From the NCBI RefSeq assembly GCF_020379485.1, contig NC_063449.1, forward strand, positions 36,019,473 to 36,083,472: a DNA stretch of 64,000 nucleotides, written 5' to 3'. Source of the DNA: Brassica napus. Taxonomy: Eukaryota > Streptophyta > Magnoliopsida > Brassicales > Brassicaceae. The stretch's first letter is position 1. Each line of letters begins with the position of its first letter. A model generated the notes under the pieces. It did no database searches. It was not told the origin of the DNA and saw nothing but the letters and a program-made list of their open reading frames with translations. Position numbers and translations under genes: made by a program. Positions 45,442 to 56,164 of this stretch are shown here, one piece after another.

Positions 45442-45822
45442 ATGGAACCAAGAAAACGGATTGTTTGTGGCCTCTCAGCAAGAGGAATCATACCGTCTCT
45501 CTCAGAAGAAGATAGAGATGATGATGTTGTGCCTCTCCCACAAGAAGATACAGTCGAAGTGGTGGAGATATCAGATGAAGAAGAAGAAGAAGATATGGTG
45601 GAGTTATCAAGAGAAGAATACATGAGCAATATGGGATACTTGATTAAGGTGGAGGAATCAGAAGATGACATTGAACCTGAGTTCAGAAGGATGCTTGAAA
45701 GGATGAAGGAGGAAGAGAAGAAGCTGAGAGAGGAGAAGTTCAAGGTGTTGAATTCGGGAATCAAGCTAGAGAAAGGACAATCCTCTAAGGGTGATGGTAA
45801 CAAGAGGAAGCGAAGAAGGTGA
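45442..45822 (+). CDS. Unrecognised acidic protein between the Harbinger Myb-like and transposase genes
   Basis: ATG at 45442 (MEPRKRIVCGLSARG) opens an intact 126-residue frame. An acceptor-like TTTTTAG about 25 bases upstream suggests the start lies in a spliced exon. The protein is rich in Asp/Glu (EISDEEEEEDMVELSREEY), has a charged helix (ERMKEEEKKLREEKFKVL), and ends in a basic KRKRRR nuclear-signal-like tail. I do not recognise the family. It lies between the two broken transposon genes yet has no stop or frameshift. It may be a third transposon gene, a captured host fragment, or the C-terminal exon of a spliced Myb-like product. Confidence 0.5.
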   Translation: MEPRKRIVCGLSARGIIPSLSEEDRDDDVVPLPQEDTVEVVEISDEEEEEDMVELSREEYMSNMGYLIKVEESEDDIEPEFRRMLERMKEEEKKLREEKFKVLNSGIKLEKGQSSKGDGNKRKRRR

Positions 45823-46288
45823 GTGTCTCGTCACGGACAAGGTCAGTGTGTTGTTGTGTCTTGTAGTGTCAACGCTTTGTGTCACGGATCATGTACTCTT
45901 ATGTGTTTAATGTGTTTTGTAATCTTGCATCATGTGACTTCTATCATGTGTACTCTTGTTTGATGTGTTTTGTAATCTTGCATCATGTGACTTGGTCTCT
46001 CTAACGCTTTGTGTCACCTATCTCTATATATCTCTCTGTCTAAACCAAAGAATATCAACAACTCATCTTTCTCTCTATATCATTCTGTGTAAACCAAACA
46101 AACTCATCTACTCATCTTTCTCGCTATATCACTCTCTATAGCGAATCTGTCTAAACCAAACCAAAGCAAGAACTCATCTTCTCTTCTTCTCTCTATTTTC
46201 TCAAACTCATCTTTATTTATAATAAATTCTTCTTCTCTCTATTTTCTCTCTTTGATCACTAGTTTATAAACCGTTTTAATCACCATAT

Positions 46289-47615
46289 ATGGCTTCTTCT
46301 TCTCAAAACAATTTAGATGAAGCTTTTGATGATGCTTTTGATGATGCATTTGATGAGCTCTTTGATCAACATTTTGATAAAGCCTTTCACAATTTTACCA
46401 TTCAAAGTGATCAAGAAGAACGAAGAAAGAAAAGAAAAAAAACGAGCTTATACCGAAAGACACCGTGAAGAAGGGCATTTTCATTTATGGAATGATTATT
46501 TCAGTGAAACTCCAACGTATCCTGAAAATTTCTTCCGACGACGTTTTAGAATGAACAAGCGACTGTTCATACACATTGTTGATCGACTCTCCAACGAAGT
46601 TTAATACTTCCGGGAAAAGAAAGATGGTCTCGGAAGGAATAGTCTCTCTCCTCTTCAAAAGTGTACCGCAGCCATTCGTGTCTTGGCGTATGGTTTTGCA
46701 GCTGATATGGTCGACGAATACCTCCGGCTCGGTGAAACAACAGGTCGGTTATGTGTGGAACAGTTTGTGGAAGGTATAATATATTTGTTCGGCGATGAGT
46801 ACTTAAGAAGACCAACACCAGCTGATCTTCAACGTCTACTTGATGTGGGAGAGCGTCGTGGGTTTCCCGGGATGATAGGAAGCATCGATTGTATGCATTG
46901 GGAGTGAAAGAATTGTCCCACCGCTTGGAAAGGGAAATATTCTCGTGGTTCGGATAAACCAACAATCGTTTTAGAAGCGGTCGCTTCATACGATCTCTGG
47001 ATATGGCATGCGTTTTTTGGACCTCCAGATACATTAAATGATATCAATGTTCTTGACCGTTCTCCCATTTTTGATGACATAATAAACGGTCAAGCTCCGA
47101 ATGTCACTTACTTTGTCAATGAACGTGAGTATCATATGAATTATTATCTCACCGATGGTATTTATCCGAAATGGGCAACTTTTATCCAATCTATTTCTAT
47201 GACACAAGGGCCGCATGCAATTTTATTTGCTCAACGTCAAGAAGCTGTCCGAAAAGATGTCGAGCGTGTTTTTGGAGTCTTGCAAGCTCGCTTTGCCATT
47301 GTTAAAAATCCGGCGCTGTTTTGGGATAAAGTCAAAATTGGAAAGATTATAAGAGCATGTATCATACTCCATAATATGATAGTAGAAGACGAACGAGATG
47401 GATACAATCTAGTTGATGTTTCAGAGTTCCAACAAGGAGAAGACCACGAAAATTCACATGTTGATTTCACGTATTCTACAGATATCTCTTCAAACATTAC
47501 AAATATGATGGACGCTCGTGCAAGAATTCGAAATAGGCAAATGCATCAACAACTAAAAGATGATTTGGTTGAACATATATGGCGTAGATTTGGACATGAC
47601 GACAACAACAACTGA
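46289..47615 (+). pseudogene. PIF/Harbinger DDE transposase, broken
   Basis: ATG at 46289 opens a frame with DDAFDDAFDE acidic repeats. An A-run near 46431-46442 shifts the frame, after which the transposase continues to 47615 with two in-frame stops (46602-46604 and 46905-46907). Key motifs remain: GSIDCMHWE (first Asp), YLTDGIYPKW (second Asp), DVERVFGVLQARF (Glu) and RACIILHNMIVEDE. The second stop falls at the usual Trp just after HWE. Known: this enzyme cuts at TTA/TAA-type targets and needs the Myb-like partner. This copy cannot make full-length protein. Confidence 0.9.
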
Positions 47616-47900
47616 TCTCGGATATTTCTTTCGAACAATTCTCGTTTATTTAAATAATCTTTGTTTTCATGTTTTTATTTACAAATCTATGTTTAAAATG
47701 TAATCTTTTTTATGTTTTATTTAATAAAAAATTAAAAAAATAATATTAATTTATTTTTAAGAACCCCAAAACAAGAGACTTGCAATGAAGACATAGAAGT
47801 CTTAAATTTCTTATCTTAATCTCTTAAACACCTTTACTCCTTAAATATTACTAAAAAACAATTAAGAATCATCTAATGGAATTTTAGGATAAAGGTGCTA

Positions 47901-48219
47901 TAAGCAGGTCAAATGAAGGAACACACACTAAGGGAGAAAATGAATGGAAGTGTAACTTGAGCAATAAAAAAAGGAATAGAAGTAATGAGAAGTGTGTTTA
48001 CGTGTGATTGATGGATTTGGAGAATAAAAGGTTTGACATTAAGGTCGTTAAGTCAACTCACATTCATAGAATATGATCAACTATAGTAAAAACGCTTAAT
48101 ATATATATATATATATATATATATTTGGTAATATTATTTTACAAAAGACTCCAAACAGACTATATTAACATTAATATGGTCATTTTTCAAAAAAAAAACA
48201 ATAACATTTAATCTATTAA
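47901..48219. other. AT-rich spacer
   Basis: No gene. Contains an AT microsatellite at 48096-48124. Confidence 0.55.
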
Positions 48220-50207
48220 CTAGAGCTTGACCAGCACGACCGTACGGGTATTTGTTTTTATTTTTATTTATATGTATATTTAATTATTTATTTTATTTTT
48301 CAAATACCTAAATTTTATAGCTTGTTTGTTTTATTGAATTTACTATTTCAAATTCACATGACTTAATTCATGTGTGATTTTTTTTGGATCATCCTTTAAA
48401 AAATAATTTTAATTAATTTTTGTATAACTTGAATTATTCTAAAATAAACAAATCAAATAGATTTTTCTATATTTTCTCTGAAATTGTATCCGGATAAAAT
48501 CTTTTCATATCTTTTTATTTACAATATAAATATACATATTTCATTTTTCATTAAATAAAACTTTTAAATATTTAATTAATTTCGTACTTGTATAAAATAA
48601 ATGTACACTTAAACAAAACTTCTAAATATTTAGTTAATTTCGTGTTTATTTAAAAATTAAATTTATATTTCATTTTCACTAATATAAACTTTTTAAATAT
48701 CTAACTAATTCTGTAATTACAACTAAAATCATATAAACGTTTATATTAAATTTCCGATATTAATTTAATATAATACTTTTCAATTAGATTTTTGATCTTT
48801 AACCAATAACATTTTTCAATTTAGAATTTTGTATCACATTATTTAAAAAATGCTATTACTGAAAATTAAAACAAATAAACTAAATTATTGCATATGAACT
48901 ACAAAATTGTTGTGTTTTAAAAAAAAATTAGTAATATGGTAAATATTAAAATTATATACAATTAATCATGTAAAATAAATATATTTTTTTGTGTAAAAAT
49001 TGAAAATAATCACCCGGTTGTGCGGATCCAGGCCTAGAATAATATTCAACTAAATTAATATAATAGTTTTTCAAATATGGATATAATCACGATATGATTG
49101 GCTTACAATTATCCGACTTTTAAATGTAGGAAAAAAATATTTTAGTTAACAAAGTCTATCCATATTTTTTGAACAATATATCTTTGAAAGATTTTGTTTA
49201 AACCATATTTTCGTAATATCTGAATTATTTTATTTAATTTAGTAGTAATTTTTCCAAATATGGTTACAGTCACAATATTTTTGGATTTTAACTATACGAT
49301 TTTAAATGTAGGACATAAATCGTTTTAGTTAAATATACAAACCCATATTTTGTGAAAAAATAAAGTATGATCCTAATAAATATGTTATATTTAAATGAAT
49401 AAACTTATGTGACTTTATAAATTATTTTATATCTGATTTTAAATGAAGTGTACCATCTTCATCTTCTCCAAATGTTTACTGTGTTTGGTTTATAAAGCAA
49501 AAGTATTATTAACGACGGTAGAAATGTTCATGTTCATGTTCAAGTCATTAACCATTATAATTTTATTATTTGTTAAACTTTCTTCTACATTTACATCAAC
49601 GAACAGGAAATATGAACCGAGCAATATGATTTTTTGGAAGAAATTGATGAGCATCAATGGTTAATAGAATGAGACACATCATGGTGTAAATATGACTGCA
49701 ATTTATGGAAGAAACATGTTCAATACTAATATCTCAAGACATGTACATGGTGCAAATATGAACGGAAGTTATTTATATTCATAAAAGTTTGGTCAGAGCA
49801 TATGTGTAAACACATGAAAAAGGACAAATATAAACATGAAATATGACATGGTAAAAGTTGACGTTAGGAAACATAATTATGTGGCATGTTCGATTATAGT
49901 CATATAAATTGGGATAATGATCTTAATTTATTTGACATATATATAATAGAATAAAATATATAAACGATTGTTTGCTATTTAATAGTATAGATGTGGGGTT
50001 TAAGGTGATTTTAATATACATTAATGATAAAGAAATTGAATGTAATGAATTTCTAATAGATGGTATAAAATGAAATATATTAGTTATGAATCCGTCTTAT
50101 ATGTAATAGTGTATTTATTAATAAGCACAATTTTATGTCTTTGTTAAGTGACGGTCCATTTTAAAATATCACACATGAAAAAAATCATGATTTTTATTTT
50201 AAGAGAC
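48220..50207 (-). mobile_element. Possible degenerate Helitron, minus strand
   Basis: The left end CTAG (48220-48223) with adjacent CCGTACGG hairpin-like bases resembles a minus-strand Helitron 3' end. The right side (about 50145-50207) resembles a decayed 5' end of the type seen in the next element (ATCACACATGA, TTTTATTTTAAGA). Another 3'-like end in plus orientation lies at 49010-49037. No gene inside; 49443-49664 is a chance frame. Low confidence as a single unit. Confidence 0.35.
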
Positions 50208-50209
50208 AA

Positions 50210-51260
50210 CTAGATCTCGATCCGTGCAACCGCGCAGATTTTTGTTTTCATTTATTTTTATGTAAACATTTTGTTTTCAATTCTAAATTAGTACTCTCTC
50301 CGTTCCCGAAAGTAAGATTTTTTAGATCTTTTTTTTGTTCCACAAAGATAAATTTTCGATATTGTTAAGGTACTTTTTATACTTTTGGGGAACATTAATT
50401 GAGAATATTTGAATTGATTAAATTTTATTGGTGAAAAGTTATTGGAAAGTGTATAATAGAGTAAAAAATAAATTAAATTATAAACATTTATTAAATTCTT
50501 AATAAGCGTGCATACTTTAGAAAATCTTACTTTTGAAAACGGAAGGAGTATATATTATAATATATATGTGTCTATCAATTTTTAAAACATAATAAGTTTA
50601 CGGTATATTTTTTCATTGAATAGATTGTTTCAAACTTTCACATGTATTTGTATCTTCTTCTATATATATATTTTCGGATTATTATTTTATTATTAAAATC
50701 ATAACTATATATATAAAGATTAGTAAAATATTGTTTTATTGTCATATTCAAAAATATTGTAACATTTCACAAATTTAGAAAGTTTTTAAAAAATTAAAAT
50801 TTTCGCTTCATAGATTTATATTATCGAGTAAAAAATTAAACATTTAGTTTTTGTTTAATTTTTAAAATAAACTATATAGTTTAAAATTTGTTTTCATTGG
50901 TTTAAGGTAGTAAAGATTAATCATTGTTAGATAATATGATTTTTGTTATTTAAAAAAAAAATCTTTATAATTTTAAAAGTTAACATCAACAAATATTTAA
51001 ATAATTAACATATGGAGGTATAATATTACAACATTAAATTATATTTATTTAATTTATATTATGTATAAATCGAATGGATCATTTTTTGTTTAAATCTAAT
51101 TATTGATAATCCAATAAAAATTTCTGGTATGCCCAAAATTTAAATGATAAGATTGGAGATTAAATGTAACATGACTTTCTAGGAATAGGTACTTTAGGTT
51201 CATTTTTAAAAAAAAATCACACATGAATCAAGGTTGTGACTTCTGTTTTAATATATAAGA
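50210..51260 (-). mobile_element. Non-autonomous Helitron (1,051 bp) carrying a Stowaway MITE
   Basis: Minus-strand 5' end TCTTATATATTAAAACAGAA at 51260; 3' hairpin GCGCGGTTGCACG and GATCGAGATCTAG ending at 50210; flanks A and T on the insertion strand. It shares its sequence over most of its length with the two plus-strand elements at 55135 and 56160. No coding capacity. Confidence 0.85.
50294..50548. mobile_element. Stowaway-type MITE nested in the Helitron (255 bp)
   Basis: Ends CTCTCTCCGTTCCCGAAAG and the inverted CTTTTGAAAACGGAAGGAG, flanked by TA on both sides. Comparison with the relatives at 55135 and 56160, which lack it here, confirms an insertion into a TA dinucleotide. Confidence 0.85.
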
Positions 51261-51346
51261 TATTTATGGTCATATTTTTTTAATCAAATGTACAAAGGTT
51301 GTCATTTAAATTTAAACATACTCTGGAATCAGTCATTTATATTATA

Positions 51347-52118
51347 CTAGGGGTATAGCCCCCGCGCAAGCGCGGAGCCGGATAAGTTATTGATCGTTGT
51401 GTAGTTTTGTGTACGGTATTTTGTCTTTTATTTTTTTCCACTTTTGTTTTTCCGTGTTATATATAATGGTGATGAACATAACATTTGGAAGTCACACAGT
51501 TTGATTAAGTTGATATAAGAATGACCGGCGAATTCATATGCATTATTTTCGTAATGATTTGATCGACCATTAGCTTTATTAGCGCTTTCATGTTCAAAAG
51601 ATAAAGTTTATGAAGTTGTTTAGTATTTACTTAGGTAGCTGTTATTATATAAAACAAATAGTGTACGGAACAAAATATAAAATTTGAATTCAAAAAATTA
51701 AACAATTTATCGAACAATAAATTAAATTATTTTCTTATTTTACCTAAATTAATTTCAAAATATAGAATTGTAATAAACTATTTTTAAAAAAAATTAATAA
51801 CTTTAGAAAAATTTATAAAATTATACGGTTGCAAAATTATTTATTTTTAGAGTTTTAGTCGATTTAGTTAAAAATAGTTTATGGTGGACAAAAAAAATGT
51901 CAGAAATAGGTAAACCAAAAAAATACACCACTGACAAATCTTTTATGAGTTAGAACCCGTCGACGTTTCATTAATAATCCAAAATAGAAATAAAATATCC
52001 GAACAGAGAAAACATGCAAGGGAAAAAATATCCGAAGTTTATGATGGAAAACAAAGATAATAACAGTTTTTAAAAATGCATGGAAAAGACGTTGACGGGC
52101 TGATAGGAATATAATAGA
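51347..52118 (-). mobile_element. Helitron-like element, minus strand
   Basis: CTAG at 51347-51350 follows, on the minus strand, the strong hairpin CCGCGCTTGCGCGGGGGC. A candidate 5' end TCTATTATATTCC starts at 52118, preceded by A. This places its 5' edge directly beside the HMGR pseudogene region. Alternatively the real 5' end lies further right and the pseudogene is carried inside. Confidence 0.5.
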
Positions 52119-52127
52119 TATTTCCAA

Positions 52128-52320
52128 TCACTCACGGCAGCGCTTGCGGTTGTTCTGAGCGTCTGAAATCTCTGGAGGATCTGATGCAGCACATTCCTCA
52201 TCGACCTTGTCTCCCAAAACATACGGGCCCGATGATGCTGCCAATCCTACGTCACCTTCACTGCTTGGAAGAATGTTCTCACTGTGCTCCTGAAATACAT
52301 GAACGTGATGACAAGTAAAA
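52128..52320 (-). other. Unrecognised exon-like sequence downstream of the HMGR pseudogene
   Basis: On the minus strand an acceptor-like TATTTCAG at about 52290 opens a frame of about 54 residues (EHSENILPSSEGDVGLAASS to NRKRCRE) ending at 52128. Ser/Glu/Asp-rich with a basic end. It reads as a C-terminal exon of an unrelated gene joined to the HMGR remnant. Function unknown. Confidence 0.35.
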
Positions 52321-53220
52321 TTAAACAACCTTGCCATGGTTCTCTATGATGGTATCTTCAGTGATGGTGGAGATAGTGAAGGTACGGTGATTGCTATTAA
52401 TGGCTTCCATCAATTTGAGAGCTCTCTATGTTTTGGGCTGGATCTTAGCAAGTAGCTATGAATAAATCAAACACTATGTTGCTGGCCTGAGATTTGAATC
52501 GACCTAGAGAGCCTGCAACAACATAGACGGTGAGGTTCTTGAGTATATTGAGCTCCACCAAGCCAGACACACTCGTTTTCAACACCTTGTTCCCTACCTC
52601 TCTCTTCTAATTACTGTCATGTCCCTCGATGCAGTTCACCGCAGCAGGTTTGTTAATGTCGGAGAGGAGGTTATCTGACCAATAAATTTCAAGTTTTTAA
52701 GTCTCAAGATGACACTAAGCTAAAAGGCATTGTTTTAAAATCAAACCAATAACATACAAAAGGAATTAACCAGAGATTCCGATCACATCCATATCAGGGG
52801 AATCATCGCTGAGGAACTCAATAACATTATGCACACCTTTGGTTACCATGTCCATCCCCATTGCACCACACCTGTGTTACAACTGAACCATACATAGCCA
52901 TTTTTTCCCTGCCAATGTACAGTGAACAGTTTGTAGCCTCGTAAATCTAATTGACATGCATCCACAAAATCATTATTTCATCAGCAAAAGTTTCAATCTT
53001 GAGTCGAACCACACCACAAACATAAAAAAATTTACATCTTGGTGGTACCTGTTGTCTTGGTGGATTCTCCTAGGAAGGCTTAAGTTCCATAGCACGTTGG
53101 CACGACAAAAACCAGACAATAGGCGCTCTAGTTGTACCGTCCTTCAGCTCCGCCTGGGACGTACCCAGCCTTGCAGCCTCTGTTAGTCCTAGCAATCAAA
53201 TAACTTTCCGTTATAGCCCA
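52321..53220 (-). pseudogene. HMG-CoA reductase pseudogene fragment
   Basis: On the minus strand, scattered frames match plant HMGR in order: TNRGCKAG (53187-53163), KDGTTRAPIVWF (about 53147-53107), [20 protein letters not shown] then DMDVIGISG (about 52865-52771), KPAAVNCIEG (about 52660-52630), [20 protein letters not shown] (about 52590-52530), [16 protein letters not shown] and LMEAIN (about 52416). HMGR makes mevalonate for isoprenoids. Here there are several stops and frameshifts, and the region after LMEAIN loses similarity. A 96-bp intron with GT/AG ends (52675-52770) remains, so this is a copy of genomic DNA, not a processed retrocopy. Helitron-like ends lie on both sides. Confidence 0.85.
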
Positions 53221-53970
53221 TCAGAACATAGTTTACATCATATTAGTTAATCGGACAACTTCAAAGCGATCAATCAACTTTCACGATCGACCCCCTATCG
53301 TAGCGATGGATGGTAGTGATTCACACGAACTGGGATAGAACCATGGATCTCGGAATTCTGCCCAGAGAAACATACGCTTAAAGTATTAAAACTGATAGCT
53401 TGAGTATTGATTAAACAAATATGGTATATAGTATTCCATAGAAAGTCAAATTGTCAATACCTTTTCATGGGTACTATGTTCTAGGCGGAGAAAGGTGGCG
53501 GGGACAACGACTGATTAAGCAACAACAACACTGGAGGCTGACATCTTCGAAGGTTGGCTAAAAGCTGTGACAGTTCAATTTAGGAGTAATTTAATAAGAG
53601 ATATGGGTCTCAAGGTTTGTTTGAGGAATTATATATACTGAGACGGATCGTTTCAGAGGTGAAACGGTACCATAACTGATCGTTGGAGATATAGAGAGGT
53701 GAAGATGAAAAGTTTCATAATTTTTTTTGATAAGCTAAAAGGGTAACGCTTTGGTTTATCGGTGGAAAAAGAGTACTATAAAAATCCTAGATACATACAA
53801 AAGAGATTTAGCCCACTTATAAGTTTTATTGGGCCAGAATGCGGATTTTACTAAATAGGTTTTGATGATCAAAGTTACACGTGAGTATTGAAACATTACA
53901 GTTATGTGTAGGATCCACTATAAGAAATCCTTGATAAATATATATTAGTTTCGGTAATCAATATACAAAG
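53221..53970. other. Upstream part of the pseudogene region, no intact gene
   Basis: On the minus strand 53545-53500 encodes a short MSASSVVV start followed by a stop, and splice-like junctions can be drawn, but I cannot tie this to HMGR. A minus-strand TATAGTACTC-type promoter-like motif lies near 53780. No functional gene is supported. Confidence 0.4.
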
Positions 53971-54047
53971 TATCATTTAGCTCAATGGTATAAATGTTGT
54001 TGCTTAGATCTCAATAACTCGGGTTCGAGTCACAGACTTGACACTTT
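53971..54047 (+). repeat. tRNA-like SINE head or tRNA pseudogene
   Basis: TAGCTCAATGG (A-box, 53978-53988) and GGGTTCGAGTC (B-box, 54021-54031) are 32 bases apart and followed by a T5 run (about 54042-54046), a pol III terminator. The arms do not form a clear cloverleaf. The body beyond 54047 has no recognised end or duplication. Confidence 0.6.
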
Positions 54048-54780
54048 TTCACAATTTTTAAAAGTGAGATCCACATATCGCTGACGTGTCGCATCAGGAG
54101 TGATGCAACTGCCCTATTATAACGTAGATTCCTAATATCGACCCTAAATCACTTAATCTAAACCAACCTAATACTTCGGTTATCTACTAATAAAATAACA
54201 ATACAAAATTCAAAGCATAAAATACCAACCCAATTCATATTTGTCAATCTTCTCTTTAGTTAAAGGTTTGGATTTGCTTGGTAACTTTTTCAGTTTAGTC
54301 ACAATAGATCATACGCGCATTTAATTTATTTGTTTAATAGGAAATCTACATTTTGAATAAAAGATCTACACAATCCATTAATTTCACGTTATTCTATGGA
54401 ATATCCACATTATATTATTAAAATTCAAATTTTCATAAAATTTCTATTATAATTATTAAAATTTAAATTTTCATAACATTTTCTATTATAATTATTAAAA
54501 TCAAAATGTCATAGTATATCTAATTAATAGGTACCCGGCTTATTCAATTTTATATTACTCTAATAAAATAGAGTATTTTTTATCGATTGGATTTTGGAAT
54601 ATCAAAAAGATTATCATTTAATTTTTAGGTTAAATAATAAATTATGTGATCATTTCCTTATAAATGAGAAATGTTTGCAAGAAAATTCCAAATAATAAAT
54701 GCATTTGAGATATGGCCAGTGTGATCACAAACACTCAAATATTAAATATATCTAAAACTGATTTTACTTTCTTATAATTT
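54048..54780. other. AT-rich spacer or body of a Helitron-like element
   Basis: No gene. A plus-strand Helitron 3' end follows at 54781-54837; its 5' end was not located in this stretch. Confidence 0.45.
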
Positions 54781-54837
54781 AAAAATATAAATTATAAATA
54801 TAAATAATTACGCGCAACCGCGCGGATCAGAATCTAG
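54781..54837 (+). mobile_element. Helitron 3' terminus, plus strand
   Basis: GCGCAACCGCGCGGATCAG followed by AATCTAG and T: a hairpin about ten bases before CTAG, as in the other Helitrons here. The 5' end is undefined. Confidence 0.6.
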
Positions 54838-55134
54838 TATATATTAACCGTAGTTGATTTGTTTTCTCATTTCGTTAATTCATACCATATACCATTATTG
54901 TAAATAAATAAATATGTATACATCTACCTCTATAAATATGATACTTATGTCACATGGCTTTGCTCGTTAAGAAAATTCTCTCCAAACTGTGTTACCTAAA
55001 ATGACTAAAAGCTCTATTTTTGCTTTCTTCATGATCATCATCGTTATGGGTTTGTTGACATTTACCATTTTCTAAGTATATTAAAAGTTCTATTTGTAAA
55101 ATAATCGCTATTCACATTTTCCACTATTTACCTA
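54838..55134. other. Short spacer between Helitrons
   Basis: No gene recognised. A short frame starting near 55001 (MTKSSIFAFFMIIIVMG) looks like a signal-peptide start but runs into a stop; too little to call. Confidence 0.4.
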
Positions 55135-56164
55135 TCTTATGTATTAAAACAGAAGTCACAACGTTGATTCATGTGAGATTTTTTTAAAAAATGGACATAA
55201 TGTACTTATTTCTAGAAAGTCATGTTACATTTAATCTTTAATTTTATCATTTAAATTTGGGCCTACCAGAAATTTTTATTGGGTTATCATAATTGGATTT
55301 AAACAATAGATGATCCATTGGATTTATAGATATTATAAATTAAATAAATATAATTTCATGTTGTAATATTATACCTCCATATGTTAAATATTTAAATATT
55401 TATCAATGTTAACTTTTAAAATTATAAATATATATTTTTTAAATAACAAAAATCATATTATCTAATAATGATTAATCTTTACTACCTTAAACCAATGAAT
55501 TTTTTTAAAACTATATACTCTCTCTGTTCCTAAAAAATGTATGTTCTAGAAAAAAATTGTTTCAAAAAGATACATTTTTTACTTTTTCAATGTATGATTT
55601 TATGAAAAATTGTAAGTTTCAAAAAAAATTAATGGTGTTTATTGAATTTCTATTGGATAAAAGTTATGAAAAATTGTTATTCACAAAAAACAATACATAT
55701 TTAATGATAATATATGTGAAAAGTTTAGAATATGCATCTTTTAAAAACAGAGGGAGTAGTTTATTTTAAAAATTAAACAAAAACTAAATGTTTAATTGTT
55801 TACTTGATAATATAAATCTATGAAGCGAAAAGTTTAATTTTTTAAAAACTTTCTAAATTTGTGAAATGTTACAATATCTTTGAGTATAACAATAAAACAA
55901 TATTTTATTAATCTTTATATATATAGTTATGATTTTAATAATGAAATAATAATCCGAAAATATATATATAGAAGAAGATACAAATACATGTGAAAGTTTG
56001 AAACAATCTATTCAATGAAAAAATATACCGTAAACTTATTATGTTTTAAAAATTGATATACACATATATATTCTAATATATACCAATTTAGAATTGAAAA
56101 CAAAATATTTATATAAAAATAAATGAAAACAAAAATCCGCGCGGTTGCGCGGATCGAGATCTAG
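55135..56164 (+). mobile_element. Non-autonomous Helitron (1,030 bp) carrying a Stowaway MITE
   Basis: 5' end TCTTATGTATTAAAACAGAA at 55135 after A; 3' hairpin CCGCGCGGTTGCGCGG, then GATCGAGATCTAG ending at 56164 before T. Closely related to 50210-51260 (inverted) and to the next element. Confidence 0.88.
55518..55756. mobile_element. Stowaway-type MITE nested in the Helitron (239 bp)
   Basis: Ends CTCTCTCTGTTCCTAAAAA and the inverted TTTTAAAAACAGAGGGAG between two TA dinucleotides. The neighbouring Helitron at 56160 has the empty site, reading ...ACTATATAGTTTATTTT. Its subterminal sequence differs from the MITE at 50294. Confidence 0.85.

Larger units (their letters stand above)
43120..47900 (+). 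mobile_element. PIF/Harbinger DNA transposon, coding region decayed
   Basis: It contains in order a GC-rich leader with predicted introns, a Myb/trihelix-like gene, an acidic ORF, and a DDE transposase, all on the plus strand. The Myb-plus-DDE pair is diagnostic of PIF/Harbinger. Ends are approximate: TATAGC occurs near 43131 and inverted (GCTATA) near 47899, but I could not define convincing terminal repeats or the 3-bp duplication. Confidence 0.8.

Noticed and set aside
43131..47899. TATAGC...GCTATA as exact Harbinger terminal repeats
   Set aside because: Only a few matching bases, followed by poorly matching sequence, and no direct 3-bp TTA/TAA duplication; ends left approximate.
53500..53545. 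Start of an intact minus-strand gene (MSASSVVV)
   Set aside because: Stops after eight or nine codons and cannot be joined to the HMGR fragment with confidence.
55557..55769. 70-codon frame in the Helitron
   Set aside because: It spans most of the Stowaway MITE and is AT-driven, with no domain similarity.
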